Positions 50,774 to 59,511 of a DNA stretch of 64,000 nt are shown here, piece after piece; the first letter of the stretch is position 1; each line of letters begins with the position of its first letter. The stretch comes from Leisingera sp. ANG-M7 (lineage in GTDB: Bacteria > Pseudomonadota > Alphaproteobacteria > Rhodobacterales > Rhodobacteraceae), in assembly GCF_000813965.1 (NCBI RefSeq), contig NZ_JWLI01000020.1, forward strand, positions 1 to 64,000. The letters are read 5' to 3'. The notes beneath the pieces were generated by a model, which saw nothing but the letters and a program-made list of their open reading frames with translations, did not search any database and was not told the DNA's origin. The translations under genes and the position numbers were made by a program.

Positions 50774-53209
50774 TCAGCCGCGGATGCGGTCAAAACCCGG
50801 ATCGTAAGGCGACGGGGCGATCACCTTGGCCGGGACCAGATCTCCGCAAAGGTCTAGCTGCATGGTGCTGCCGATTTCGGCCAGTTCCGGGTCCATAAAC
50901 GCATAGGCAAGGTTCATACCCACCCGGTGCCCCCAGCCGCCGGAGGTGACGGTGCCCACAACCTTGTTCCCCTGCATCAGCGAGGCGCCGCCATGGGCCG
51001 GGGCATGGGTGGTGTCCACATTCAGGGTGACCATCTTCTTGCGCGCGCCTTCGGATTGGCGTTTCAGCAGAGCCTCCCTGCCGGTAAAATCACCCTTCTC
51101 CAGCTTTACGAACCGGTCCAGACCGGTTTCGAACGGGTCGAATTCGGTGATCAGATCGGCCTTCCAGTGCAGAAAGCCTTTCTCCATCCGCATAGATTCG
51201 ACCGCGCGGGCGCCAAAAAGCTTGAGGCCGTGTTCTTTGCCAGCTTTCCGCAGTGCCAGGTAGGCGGCGTAGAGCGACTCATTGGGGATATGAATTTCAT
51301 AGGCCAGTTCGCCGGAGAAGCTGACGCCCATCACCGTGGCTGGAGCAAAACCGATGAAGCATTCGCGTACTGACAGCCAGGGAAAGGCGTCACGGGACCA
51401 GTTTCCCCGGGCGCAGGCGGAGAGAACGTCCCGCGCCCGGGGGCCGGCAAGGACCAGGATGGTCTGGTCATTGGTCAGGGAGCGGAGCTGGACGTCTTCT
51501 CCAGGCTGGATATGCTGGGCAAGCCAATCCATGTCGTGGAATTCGCTGGCCGCGGCAGAGCCGTACCAGACCCGTTTGGGCCCACGGTCCGAGGCGGGGA
51601 GGTTGGCGACGGTGGCCTCACCCTTGATCATGCCTTGGTGGTTCAAGAGGTATCCCAGCCCGACACGGCCCGCGCGTCTGGTGACGGCGCCGCAGAACAT
51701 GCGGTCGAGGAAGCTGTGGCGGTCGGTGCCGGTAATCTCGAAGCGGTTGAAGCCGTTGACCTCGGCGAGGCCGACGTTTTCCTGCACGTTCTTCACCTCT
51801 GCGGCGACCACATCGAAGGCTTCGTCGAAGTTGAAGCTGAGCGAGGGATGGAAGTCCGGCGAAGGCTTGATGTACTCAACCCGCTCCCAGCCGTTCACCA
51901 CGGTGAATTCGGCACCCTCGGCGGCCATGATGGGGGTAAGCGGTGTGGTCTTCGCTGGACGGCCTGCCGGACGGTGCTCAAGCGGAAAGTGGAAGCGGAA
52001 TTCGTTCTGGTAATCCTCAATGGCTTTGAGAGCAGTCAGCTCAACGTTGGCGTGGCCGGTGAAACGGCGCGGGTCGAGGCACCAGGTGTCATAGCAGGAC
52101 TCGCCATGCACGATCATCTGCGCCAAGAGCCAGCCGTGGCCACCGCCTTCTCCAAGGCCCGCACGCAGGCCGATGGCGCAGAAGGCGTTGCGCTTGCCCG
52201 GGATCGGGCCGATCAGAGGTGCGCCGTCGATAGTGTAGGTTATGGGGCCATTCACAATCGAGCGGATGCCGGTCTCACGCAGGGCAGGCATGCGGGCAAA
52301 GGCGCCCTCCAACACATCCATGACACGCTCCAGATCGTCAGGGCAGAGGGCATTTACAAAGTTCGGGTCGATCCCGTCCATGCCCCAGGTCTTACAGTCC
52401 TGCTCGTAGAAGCCGATCAGCAATCCGTTCTTTTCTTGGCGGCAGTAATAGTCTGAAATCGGGCAGCGGATCAGTGGCATTCTGTGACCTGCCTCGACGA
52501 TACCGGGAATGTCCTCTGTCAGGAAATACTGGTGTTCCATCGAGGCGACGGGGTGGTGGACACCCATCATCGCACCCACCTCATTAGCCCGGTAGCCGCA
52601 GGCGTTCACCACGATATCACAGTCGATATCGCCGTGTTCCGTGTGAACGGTCCAGGTGTCGTCCTTGTGCTGGGTGAGGGCGGTGACCGGCGTGTTGCGG
52701 TAAACCTCGGCTCCGGCCTTGCGCGCGTGAAAGGCCAGCGCTTGGCACAGCTGCGCCGGGTCGATGTCGCCATCCAGCGGATCCCACAATCCGCCGGTCA
52801 GGTTATCTGTTGAAATCAGCGGATGGCGGCGGGCGCATTCGGAGGCATCGATTATCTCGAAATGCACATCCATGCCGCGCGCCATGGAGGTGAAGTGGCG
52901 GTAGCCCTGCATCTGCTCTGGTGTGTTTGCCAGACGGATGCCTCCGTCACCGTGGTGGTAGTTGATTGGGTATTCCGGGTTTTCTGCCAGTTTCTTGTAG
53001 AGCGCGATAGAATGGCTTTTCAGTCCCACCATGGTCTGGTTTGTGCCGAAATTTGTGACCTGCGCCGCCGAGTGCCAGGTGGTGCCGCTGGTAAGTTCAT
53101 TGCGTTCAATCAGAACAACGTCGCTCCAGCCTTCCTGGGTGAGGTGGTAGAGGGTTGAGCAGCCGGCAATGCCGCCGCCGATAACCACAACCTTAGTGCG
53201 CGACTTCAT
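50774..53209 (-). CDS. Dimethylglycine/sarcosine dehydrogenase-like flavoprotein with GcvT domain (second copy)
   Basis: An 811-residue protein with the same layout as the product of 16207-18669. It has the FAD motif VVVIGGGIAGCSTLYHLT, TSGTTWHSAAQVTNFG with the likely covalent-FAD His, and a C-terminal folate-binding GcvT part from about residue 430 that includes GELAYEIHIP and VTSGGWGHRVGMNLAYAFMD. It should demethylate an N-methylated amine and load tetrahydrofolate. It stands alone, divergent from a polyamine-type ABC operon, with glycine cleavage genes further along. The substrate is unknown. Confidence 0.92.
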   Translation of the reverse strand: MKSRTKVVVIGGGIAGCSTLYHLTQEGWSDVVLIERNELTSGTTWHSAAQVTNFGTNQTMVGLKSHSIALYKKLAENPEYPINYHHGDGGIRLANTPEQMQGYRHFTSMARGMDVHFEIIDASECARRHPLISTDNLTGGLWDPLDGDIDPAQLCQALAFHARKAGAEVYRNTPVTALTQHKDDTWTVHTEHGDIDCDIVVNACGYRANEVGAMMGVHHPVASMEHQYFLTEDIPGIVEAGHRMPLIRCPISDYYCRQEKNGLLIGFYEQDCKTWGMDGIDPNFVNALCPDDLERVMDVLEGAFARMPALRETGIRSIVNGPITYTIDGAPLIGPIPGKRNAFCAIGLRAGLGEGGGHGWLLAQMIVHGESCYDTWCLDPRRFTGHANVELTALKAIEDYQNEFRFHFPLEHRPAGRPAKTTPLTPIMAAEGAEFTVVNGWERVEYIKPSPDFHPSLSFNFDEAFDVVAAEVKNVQENVGLAEVNGFNRFEITGTDRHSFLDRMFCGAVTRRAGRVGLGYLLNHQGMIKGEATVANLPASDRGPKRVWYGSAAASEFHDMDWLAQHIQPGEDVQLRSLTNDQTILVLAGPRARDVLSACARGNWSRDAFPWLSVRECFIGFAPATVMGVSFSGELAYEIHIPNESLYAAYLALRKAGKEHGLKLFGARAVESMRMEKGFLHWKADLITEFDPFETGLDRFVKLEKGDFTGREALLKRQSEGARKKMVTLNVDTTHAPAHGGASLMQGNKVVGTVTSGGWGHRVGMNLAYAFMDPELAEIGSTMQLDLCGDLVPAKVIAPSPYDPGFDRIRG

Positions 53210-53713
53210 TGAATAGACCTCCGGGCTGTTATTTCTAAGTTAGGCCGCGGCTGGGCTGCTGCGGCAAGATAGCTCGGCGCACTTAGCAAAAAATCGAAAA
53301 CGGAATTGAGCGGTTTTAGAAGTTACTGCAGGAATGTGCGGCGGATGGAACAGTCAGGAAACAGCCGCTCTTTGGTGAGCCGATGGCGCGGGGCCGGGTG
53401 CTATGCCCCCGCCGTGTCACGATGTTTTTACCTGCCCGCGCAATAAAGCTTTCTGCTGGCTGAAGACGCAGGAGCGTTGACGGCCCGGCCCGCGGCGCGC
53501 AGAGTGCTACTACAGAGATAGTTTCTCATCGCGCTTATGTCGTGGATGTTCTCAAGCTGTGCTGAAACTGGCACCATGTTGCGCAAGTTGATGGGTTATC
53601 TGGTCTTATCGTTTTTGAAAACTGTCACTGTTGGCGGCGGGCAAGCCTTCGCAAGGTTTCACCGTTGAAACAACAAGAACAACAATTAGCAGTCCAAAGG
53701 GAGAATTGGATAA
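53210..53713. other. Divergent intergenic region, 504 bases, no gene seen
   Basis: No convincing open frame or known RNA is seen between the flavoprotein gene (leftward) and the binding-protein gene (rightward). It is more AT-rich near both ends. Small dyads occur, for instance CCTT-CGC-AAGG near 53645 and GTTTCA-CCG-TTGAAAC near 53655-53671. It must hold promoters for both sides and AGGGAGA before the ATG at 53714. Its length would also allow a small RNA or leader. Confidence 0.5.
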
Positions 53714-54838
53714 ATGACAAACACTGGTAAGCTGACGCGGCGAAGCGTTTTAAAGAGCGCTGGCGCTGCAGCCCTTGCGGCACCGCTTTATTCAAAAAGC
53801 GCACTGGCATCTTCCGGCGAGATCAACATCCTGATGTGGTCGGACTACCTTCCGCCGGAGTTTATTTCGGGCTTTGAAGCCAAGACCGGCATCAAGGTGA
53901 ATTACACCGGCATCGGGTCGAACGAAGAAATCATCAACAAGATGAAGGCAACCAAGGGCCAGGGCTTCGACATTGTTTCGCCGACCAACAACCGCTCGCT
54001 GCAGTGGGGACCGCTGGAACTGCTGAAGCCGTTTGACATGAGCAAGGTCAACATTGACGCTGTGAACCCGGCGATGGCCAAGATCGGCACCGACGCCTGG
54101 AACTTTGGCGGCGGCGGCGTGCACTGGCTGCCGCATATTTGGGGCACCGAGGGTATTGCTTACCGTACGGACCTTTGGCTGCCCGAAGGCGATGCGCCTT
54201 CCTACGGCGACGTCTGGTCGGAAGAAAACGCAGGCAAAACCATGGGCCGGGCACATTCGATGATGCTGGGTGCGGGTCTCTATATGGAAGCCTCGGGCGA
54301 GATGGAGCCCGGATCGATCTGGGCGGCCTATGACGACGAAGAAACTATGCGGAAGGTTTGGGGGCAGGTCACCGACTGGTGCGTGGCGCGCAAGAACCGC
54401 ATCAAGCTGATCTGGAACGATGCGGATACCCAGAAAAACGGCCTGCTGAACGAAGGTGTTGTGGTTGGCCAGACTTGGGACGGCCCGCCGCTGGCGCTGA
54501 AATCTGCTGGCGAGCCAGTACACTACCAGGCACCGGTCGAAGGCGCGATGGCTTGGGTCGACGGCATCTCGATGCCAGTGGGGGCGCAGAACGAAGAGCA
54601 GGTCTATGCCTTCATCTCCTACGCTTATGAGCAGGAGCCTGCGGGCAAGGCGATCGACAGCCACGGCTACAACTCGCCGGTGCTGGGTGCAGACGGTTTC
54701 TCCGGTGATGTGTACAAGAAGAACTTTGCCGAGGCTTATCCGGGCAACTCGCTGGCCAACCTGAACCCCTGGCCGGCAGAGGCGCCTTGGTACGCCGATG
54801 TGCGCACTGAGTTCGTCAACAAGTTCAAGAGCGCGTAA
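53714..54838 (+). CDS. Polyamine-type ABC transporter substrate-binding protein (PotD-like, Tat signal)
   Basis: A 374-residue protein with a Tat signal (LTRRSVLKSAGAAALAAPLY). The mature part resembles PotD: INILMWSDYLPPEFISGFEA, EEIINKMKATKGQGFDIVSP and WNFGGGGVHWLPHIWGTEGI. It binds a cationic or N-methylated solute in the periplasm. It is first in the four-gene transporter operon. The spermidine/putrescine label is only a family name; betaine-like ligands are possible given the neighbouring demethylase. Confidence 0.92.
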   Translation: MTNTGKLTRRSVLKSAGAAALAAPLYSKSALASSGEINILMWSDYLPPEFISGFEAKTGIKVNYTGIGSNEEIINKMKATKGQGFDIVSPTNNRSLQWGPLELLKPFDMSKVNIDAVNPAMAKIGTDAWNFGGGGVHWLPHIWGTEGIAYRTDLWLPEGDAPSYGDVWSEENAGKTMGRAHSMMLGAGLYMEASGEMEPGSIWAAYDDEETMRKVWGQVTDWCVARKNRIKLIWNDADTQKNGLLNEGVVVGQTWDGPPLALKSAGEPVHYQAPVEGAMAWVDGISMPVGAQNEEQVYAFISYAYEQEPAGKAIDSHGYNSPVLGADGFSGDVYKKNFAEAYPGNSLANLNPWPAEAPWYADVRTEFVNKFKSA

Positions 54839-54857
54839 CATCTGCGCCTGAAACACT

Positions 54858-54884
54858 TGACCCCCGGAGCTCCTCCGGGGGTCA
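54858..54884 (+). terminator. Stem-loop after the PotD-like gene
   Basis: An 11-bp perfect stem (TGACCCCCGGA/TCCGGGGGTCA) with a 5-base loop, 20 bases after the stop. It has no T-run, so it fits partial termination or message protection before the ATPase gene. Confidence 0.6.
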
Positions 54885-54943
54885 GCCACGTGCCGCGCGG
54901 CGCAATCACAAAAGAATAGAAACAGGAAGCAGGCCTAGCGGGG

Positions 54944-54961
54944 CCGGTGGCGTGCCACCGG
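54944..54961 (+). promoter_or_regulatory. Hairpin in front of the PotA-like gene
   Basis: CCGGTGGC-GT-GCCACCGG, an 8-bp stem with a 2-base loop, 20 bases before the ribosome-binding GGGGAGAAG. Outer AGGCC (from 54931) and GGCCT (to 54972) could extend it. It might tune translation of the ATPase gene (inference). Confidence 0.4.
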
Positions 54962-54992
54962 ATTGGGGGCCTGCACCCTGGGGAGAAGCCAA

Positions 54993-56105
54993 ATGAGTGC
55001 TGGGGTCGGCGTTGATCTCGAGAATCTCTGGATCCGTTTCGGTGACTTTGTCGCCGTGCGCGATGCCAATGTGAACATCAATGGAGGGGACTTCTTTTCC
55101 TTTCTGGGGCCTTCGGGCTGCGGCAAGACAACGATCCTGCGCGCGGTTTCGGGCTTTCTGGAGCCAAGCGACGGGCGTGTGCTGATCGGCGGCAACGACA
55201 TGAAGGGGATCGGGCCGAACAAGCGCCCGACCGCGCTGATCTTCCAGAACCTGGCGCTGTTCCCGCTGATGAAAATCTGGGAAAACATCACCTTCTCAAT
55301 GGAGATCAAGGGCGCCTCTGCCAAGGAGCGCCGCAAGCGCGCGGATGAACTCTTGGACATGATTGCGCTGCCAGGGCAGGGCGACAAGCTGCCGTCGGAA
55401 CTGTCAGGCGGGCAGCGCCAGCGGGTGGCAATCGCGCGTGCGCTTTGCGCAGAGCCGGATGTGCTGCTGCTGGACGAGCCGCTGTCGGCGCTGGACCTGA
55501 AATTGCGCCAGCACATGCGCACAGAACTGCGCGAGATCCAGCAACGGGTCGGCATCACCTTCATCTATATCACCCACGACCAGGGCGAGGCGCTGACCAT
55601 GTCCGACAACATCGCGGTGATGAAGGCGGGCGTGATTGACCAAATCGCCGATGGCAAGACCATCTATAATGACCCGTCGACCGCTTTTGCCGCGTCATTC
55701 GTCGGCGAAAACAACGTCTTCCGCGGCAAGGTCAAGCGCATCATGGGCAATGAGGCATTGATTTCCACCAACCGTTCAGGCGATCTGGTGGCGCGGATTT
55801 CCTCCGCTAACCAGGGCAAGATGAAGGAAGGCGACGCCGCCATGATGTTCATCCGCCCAGAAGCCTTTGCGTTGGCGCCGCAGGGCGCGACCGGCGACCA
55901 TTTCGTGACGGCCAAGGTCAACCACGAGGAATTCGAAGGAAATGTTTTCAACATCTTCATGGAAGGCGATGGCGGCAAGGAGCTGAAGGTCTCCATCCCC
56001 AACCTCGGCCAGTCGTTTGACGATCACACTGGCCAGAACATCACCCTGGAATACGAGACGAAGAACGCCGTCTGTGTTCCGGCTGGTGAGCTGGCCGCTG
56101 AATAA
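54993..56105 (+). CDS. Polyamine-type ABC transporter ATP-binding protein (PotA-like)
   Basis: A 370-residue ATPase with Walker A LGPSGCGKTTILRAVSGF, signature LSGGQRQRVAIARAL, Walker B VLLLDEPLSALDLKLR and a C-terminal TOBE-like domain (from about residue 270). GGGGAGAAG precedes the ATG at 54993; a GTG- or TTG-type start 30 bases earlier is less likely. Confidence 0.95.
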   Translation: MSAGVGVDLENLWIRFGDFVAVRDANVNINGGDFFSFLGPSGCGKTTILRAVSGFLEPSDGRVLIGGNDMKGIGPNKRPTALIFQNLALFPLMKIWENITFSMEIKGASAKERRKRADELLDMIALPGQGDKLPSELSGGQRQRVAIARALCAEPDVLLLDEPLSALDLKLRQHMRTELREIQQRVGITFIYITHDQGEALTMSDNIAVMKAGVIDQIADGKTIYNDPSTAFAASFVGENNVFRGKVKRIMGNEALISTNRSGDLVARISSANQGKMKEGDAAMMFIRPEAFALAPQGATGDHFVTAKVNHEEFEGNVFNIFMEGDGGKELKVSIPNLGQSFDDHTGQNITLEYETKNAVCVPAGELAAE

Positions 56106-56118
56106 GGAGGCCCAAGCC

Positions 56119-57039
56119 ATGCCAAGCTTCCTGAGGGAGTTCTTCAAACGCAACGGCACCGGCATGGGCAGCCTGATGCTGGGCCTGGTCCTGTTTTGGA
56201 CCATCGGCCTCATCATCCTGCCGCAGCTGTCGATGCTCGACTTCTCGTTCCGTCCAAACCTGCCGCCGCCAGAGATTGGCGGCCCCAAGGACGTCTATAC
56301 GCTGGAGAACTACAAATACCTGATCTACGGCCCCGAGGGCGGCAGCCAGGATTACAACGCGGTGGACCTCAAGGTGTTCTTCCGCACCCTGGTGGCGGCG
56401 GTCTGCGTCACTATCTTCAACCTGATCCTGTGCTACCCGATCGCCTATTACCTGGCCCAGTCCAAGGGCAATCACATCCGCATTTTTGCGCTGATGCTGA
56501 TCATCCCCTACTGGATCAACGAGATTCTGCGGGCCTTTGCGCTGCGGATCATCTTCGGTGAGACCGGGGTGCTGAACAACATGCTGGTAGGATTGGGTAT
56601 TTTCGACACGCCCTTCGACTTCATCCGCAATGATATCGCGCTCTATGCAGGCCTGGGCTACGCCTACATCCTGCTGATGATCTTCCCGATCTACAACGTG
56701 ATCGAGAGCCTCGACCGCAACCAGATCGAGGCCGCGCGCGACATGGGCGCCAGCTGGCCGATGATCCACCGCCGAGTGGTCATTCCCTATGCCAAGCCGG
56801 GGATTTCTTCGGGTTGCACCATGGTGTTCATGCTGTCGGCGGGTGCCCTGGCTGCGCCGCAAATCCTGGGCGGGCCGTCCTCCCTGTGGTTCACACAGCT
56901 GATCTACCAGCAGTTCAATGACAACTCAGACTGGCCGCAGGGCGCAGCCTATGCGGTGGTTCTGCTGGTCACCTGTATCCTGCTTGTTCTGGCCGTCATG
57001 CGCCTGTTCAAGGTGAACATGGGGGATATCGGCAAATGA
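56119..57039 (+). CDS. Polyamine-type ABC transporter permease (PotB-like)
   Basis: A 306-residue permease with six spans. The coupling loop is ESLDRNQIEAARDMGASWPM, followed by VIPYAKPGISSGCTMVFMLS. AAGGAGG stands before the ATG at 56119. It overlaps the next permease gene by 4 bases. Confidence 0.94.
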   Translation: MPSFLREFFKRNGTGMGSLMLGLVLFWTIGLIILPQLSMLDFSFRPNLPPPEIGGPKDVYTLENYKYLIYGPEGGSQDYNAVDLKVFFRTLVAAVCVTIFNLILCYPIAYYLAQSKGNHIRIFALMLIIPYWINEILRAFALRIIFGETGVLNNMLVGLGIFDTPFDFIRNDIALYAGLGYAYILLMIFPIYNVIESLDRNQIEAARDMGASWPMIHRRVVIPYAKPGISSGCTMVFMLSAGALAAPQILGGPSSLWFTQLIYQQFNDNSDWPQGAAYAVVLLVTCILLVLAVMRLFKVNMGDIGK

Positions 57040-58331
57040 AGAATTTCACCTTTATGCGCCTGAGCCTTTGGGTTTATCTGGCGATCTTCTTTGCCTATCT
57101 GCTGGGCCCTTTGGTGATCATGTCGGCAACCGCCTTCAACTCGCCTTCGTTCCCGCGGATGACCCCCTGGGAGTGCCTGACGTTTGAATGGTTCTCGGCC
57201 TTGTTTCAGGACGAGCGGATTTTGAACGGCATCTGGAACTCGATCCTTGTGGGGGCAGGAACGGTTGTGCTGTCTGTTGCGATGGGTCTGGCGGGTGCGC
57301 TGATGCTCACCCAGATCTGGCCCAAGCTGCGGGCGACCTACTACACCGTCATCATTGCGCCGATCCTTATCCCGGGTGTGGTGCTTGGCATCTCGACACT
57401 GGTGTTCTGGGACCGTATCAACCGGATGCTGGGGCTTGGCGCCGACAGCTTTCTGTCGAACGGCTTGTTCCTGACCATTATCGGCCAGTCCACCTTTATC
57501 GCCAGCTACTGCATGCTGGTGCTGGTGGCGCGTCTGCAGCGCTATGACATCGCGCTGACAGAGGCAGCACTGGATCTGGGGGCCACCCATGCCCAGGCCT
57601 TCCGCAAGGTGCTGTTGCCGTTCATGCGGCCGGCCATTGCTTCGGCAGCCGTACTGGCGTTTCTGGCGAGCTTCGAGAACTACAACACCACCACCTTCAC
57701 CTTCGGTGAATACCCGACGCTGACCATCGAGCTGGCGCAGAAGGTGCGTTACGGTATCACGCCCGCGATCTCGGCCCTGGCCTTTATCATCGTGGTGCTT
57801 ACGGTGTTTGCGGCTCTCTTCAACGAGGCCAGCATCCGCCGCAAGCAGCTGGTGGCCGAAGCGCGCAAGAAGGCAACCGTGGAAGAGCTGGAAAGCGGCA
57901 AGCTGCGGCTGCCAGGCTTCCTCAGCTCCAATGTTGCTGCGGTGGCGCTGGTAGTTGTGGCCTGTGCAACAATGGCAGTGGTCGGCACTGCGACGGTCTA
58001 CAGCCCGCAGCAGTGTATTGCCAACGTGCAGGAGCAGAAGCGCCTTGAGACGGAAGAACGCATCCAGGAACTGCGCCGCCAGCGCGAACTGCGCCGCCAG
58101 CAGCAACTGGAGGAACAGGGTGAGGCCGCACCGGCCGAAACCGCGCCGTCCACCGGCTCCGGCAACAACTCCGGCTTCGGCGGGGTGTTTGCGCCGGGCA
58201 GCCTGTCGGGTGAGGGCGAGGCGGATTCGGAAGCAGAGCAGGAGCCGCAGGGCAACAGCTCAGGGTTTGGTAATGTGTTTGAGCCAGACGCTCTGTCAGG
58301 TGACGGCGGGGACAGCGGCTCCGGCAACTGA
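57036..58331 (+). CDS. Polyamine-type ABC transporter permease (PotC-like) with long C-terminal extension
   Basis: A 431-residue protein; PotC homologues are about 260-280. Residues 1-270 are the permease, with the loop IALTEAALDLGATHAQAFRK. Then comes a charged stretch, an extra hydrophobic span (about residues 300-322) and a Glu/Arg/Gln-rich helix (EERIQELRRQRELRRQQQ) likely to be a coiled coil. A low-complexity tail follows with a 19-residue motif repeated at 376-394 and 406-424 (SGFGxVFxPxxLSGxG core). The extension is in frame with the permease and ends before a good terminator. Confidence 0.92.
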   Translation: MKNFTFMRLSLWVYLAIFFAYLLGPLVIMSATAFNSPSFPRMTPWECLTFEWFSALFQDERILNGIWNSILVGAGTVVLSVAMGLAGALMLTQIWPKLRATYYTVIIAPILIPGVVLGISTLVFWDRINRMLGLGADSFLSNGLFLTIIGQSTFIASYCMLVLVARLQRYDIALTEAALDLGATHAQAFRKVLLPFMRPAIASAAVLAFLASFENYNTTTFTFGEYPTLTIELAQKVRYGITPAISALAFIIVVLTVFAALFNEASIRRKQLVAEARKKATVEELESGKLRLPGFLSSNVAAVALVVVACATMAVVGTATVYSPQQCIANVQEQKRLETEERIQELRRQRELRRQQQLEEQGEAAPAETAPSTGSGNNSGFGGVFAPGSLSGEGEADSEAEQEPQGNSSGFGNVFEPDALSGDGGDSGSGN

Positions 58332-58352
58332 AACGCACCGCTTAGAAACTAG

Positions 58353-58378
58353 AAAGGCGGCCCTTGCGGGCCGCCTTT
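58353..58378. terminator. Terminator after the polyamine-type transporter operon
   Basis: An 11-bp stem (AAAGGCGGCCC/GGGCCGCCTTT) with loop TTGC, lying between convergent genes. It can serve both directions. Confidence 0.88.
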
Positions 58379-58401
58379 GTCATTGTTGCAGCTAGCGAGG
58401 T

Positions 58402-59409
58402 TCAAGCCAGGGAACCAGCCGTATGCCGGTCGGCATAATATTGTTTGCGGAACGCTTGTGGGCTGGTCTTATACTCGCGCTTGAACCATTCGGTCAGGCT
58501 GCTGCGGGAGCCGAAGCCGGTGGCGGCGACAATCTCTGCCAGCGGTAGGGTGGTGTGCAGCAGCAGCTGGCGGGCCTTCTCGATGCGCAGCTTGCGGTAG
58601 GCCGTCAGCGGGCTGGTCTGTGCCTTCTGTTGGAACCGTCGCTCCAGCTTGCGCGGAGAAACCCCGGCCTGCTGGGCTATGTCGCGGATCAGCAGCGGTT
58701 CTTCCAGGTTCTGCTGCATCAGATCAAGGATCTTGACCACCAGCGCATCTCCGCCGGCGGTCTGGCGCAGCTGCAAGGAGACCTTGGATTGTTCCGAGGC
58801 CGGGCCGAAGGCGAGGCCCAGGTAATCGCAGACCGCATCCGCGATGAAGGCACCGCGGTCGGCGCGCAGGAAGGCGACCAGCAGGCGCAGCGCGGCAAAG
58901 CTGCTGACAGCGGTGCTGATACGGCCTGAGGTCGTGGTCAGGGTGCCAGCGGGGGCGCAGATCATCTGCTCCTCCTCCGCCGCGGCAGCAAAGTTTGCAT
59001 GGACCGCGGTCTCGACTGCGGTGTTCAGGCCGGTTTCCGGCAGGAGGAAAATGGCGCTGCCGGCAAACAGGCAGCGCTGTGCCTGGCGGCAGATCCGCTG
59101 CAGGCTGGCTCTTTCGCCGGAATTCAGTGGCCAGCGGCTGGAGATCCCGCCGAGGAATATGACGGTCTGCGGCTTCCAGCCTTCCGGCACGCTGCGCATT
59201 TGTGACGCCAGATTGCGCACGGCGGTACGGTAGCCGCTGTCGGGAAACAGATCATTGGCGGCGCGGAAGACTTCGCAGATCATCTGGGCTGCGGCGGGAG
59301 AATCCGGCTGCGGCAGAATGATTTCGACATCGTGAAAACGGGCCAGGGCCGCGCTGTCAGCGAATTGCCGGGGCGCTGGCACGGTCAGCGGTTCGAGACG
59401 GGACATCAT
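58402..59409 (-). CDS. GlxA family AraC-type regulator with DJ-1/PfpI-like domain
   Basis: A 335-residue regulator. The N-terminal part (about residues 15-190) is a class I glutamine amidotransferase-like domain (FHDVEIILPQPDSPAAAQMI, TVIFLGGISSRWPL). The C-terminal part is an AraC/XylS double HTH with IRDIAQQAGVSPRKLERRFQ and LAEIVAATGFGSRSSLTEWF. This layout is that of GbdR/GlxA/CdhR regulators of betaine, carnitine and glycine-related catabolism. AGGAG precedes tandem ATGs at 59409 and 59406. Control of the transporter, the flavoprotein or the glycine cleavage genes is inferred. Confidence 0.9.
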   Translation of the reverse strand: MMSRLEPLTVPAPRQFADSAALARFHDVEIILPQPDSPAAAQMICEVFRAANDLFPDSGYRTAVRNLASQMRSVPEGWKPQTVIFLGGISSRWPLNSGERASLQRICRQAQRCLFAGSAIFLLPETGLNTAVETAVHANFAAAAEEEQMICAPAGTLTTTSGRISTAVSSFAALRLLVAFLRADRGAFIADAVCDYLGLAFGPASEQSKVSLQLRQTAGGDALVVKILDLMQQNLEEPLLIRDIAQQAGVSPRKLERRFQQKAQTSPLTAYRKLRIEKARQLLLHTTLPLAEIVAATGFGSRSSLTEWFKREYKTSPQAFRKQYYADRHTAGSLA

Positions 59410-59463
59410 TCTCTCCTCTGAGCGGGTCATGCGGGATGCAGCCGGCTTGTCCGGGCTGCTGAG

Positions 59464-59490
59464 TGCCCCGCCGGACAAGCCGGCGGGGCA
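59464..59490 (-). terminator. GC-rich hairpin after gcvP
   Basis: TGCCCCGCCGG-N5-CCGGCGGGGCA, an 11-bp stem 21 bases beyond the gcvP stop. It has no T-run. A nearly identical stem lies between gcvH and gcvP. Confidence 0.6.
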
Positions 59491-59511
59491 GTAAGCCTGG
59501 AAAACCCGGGC

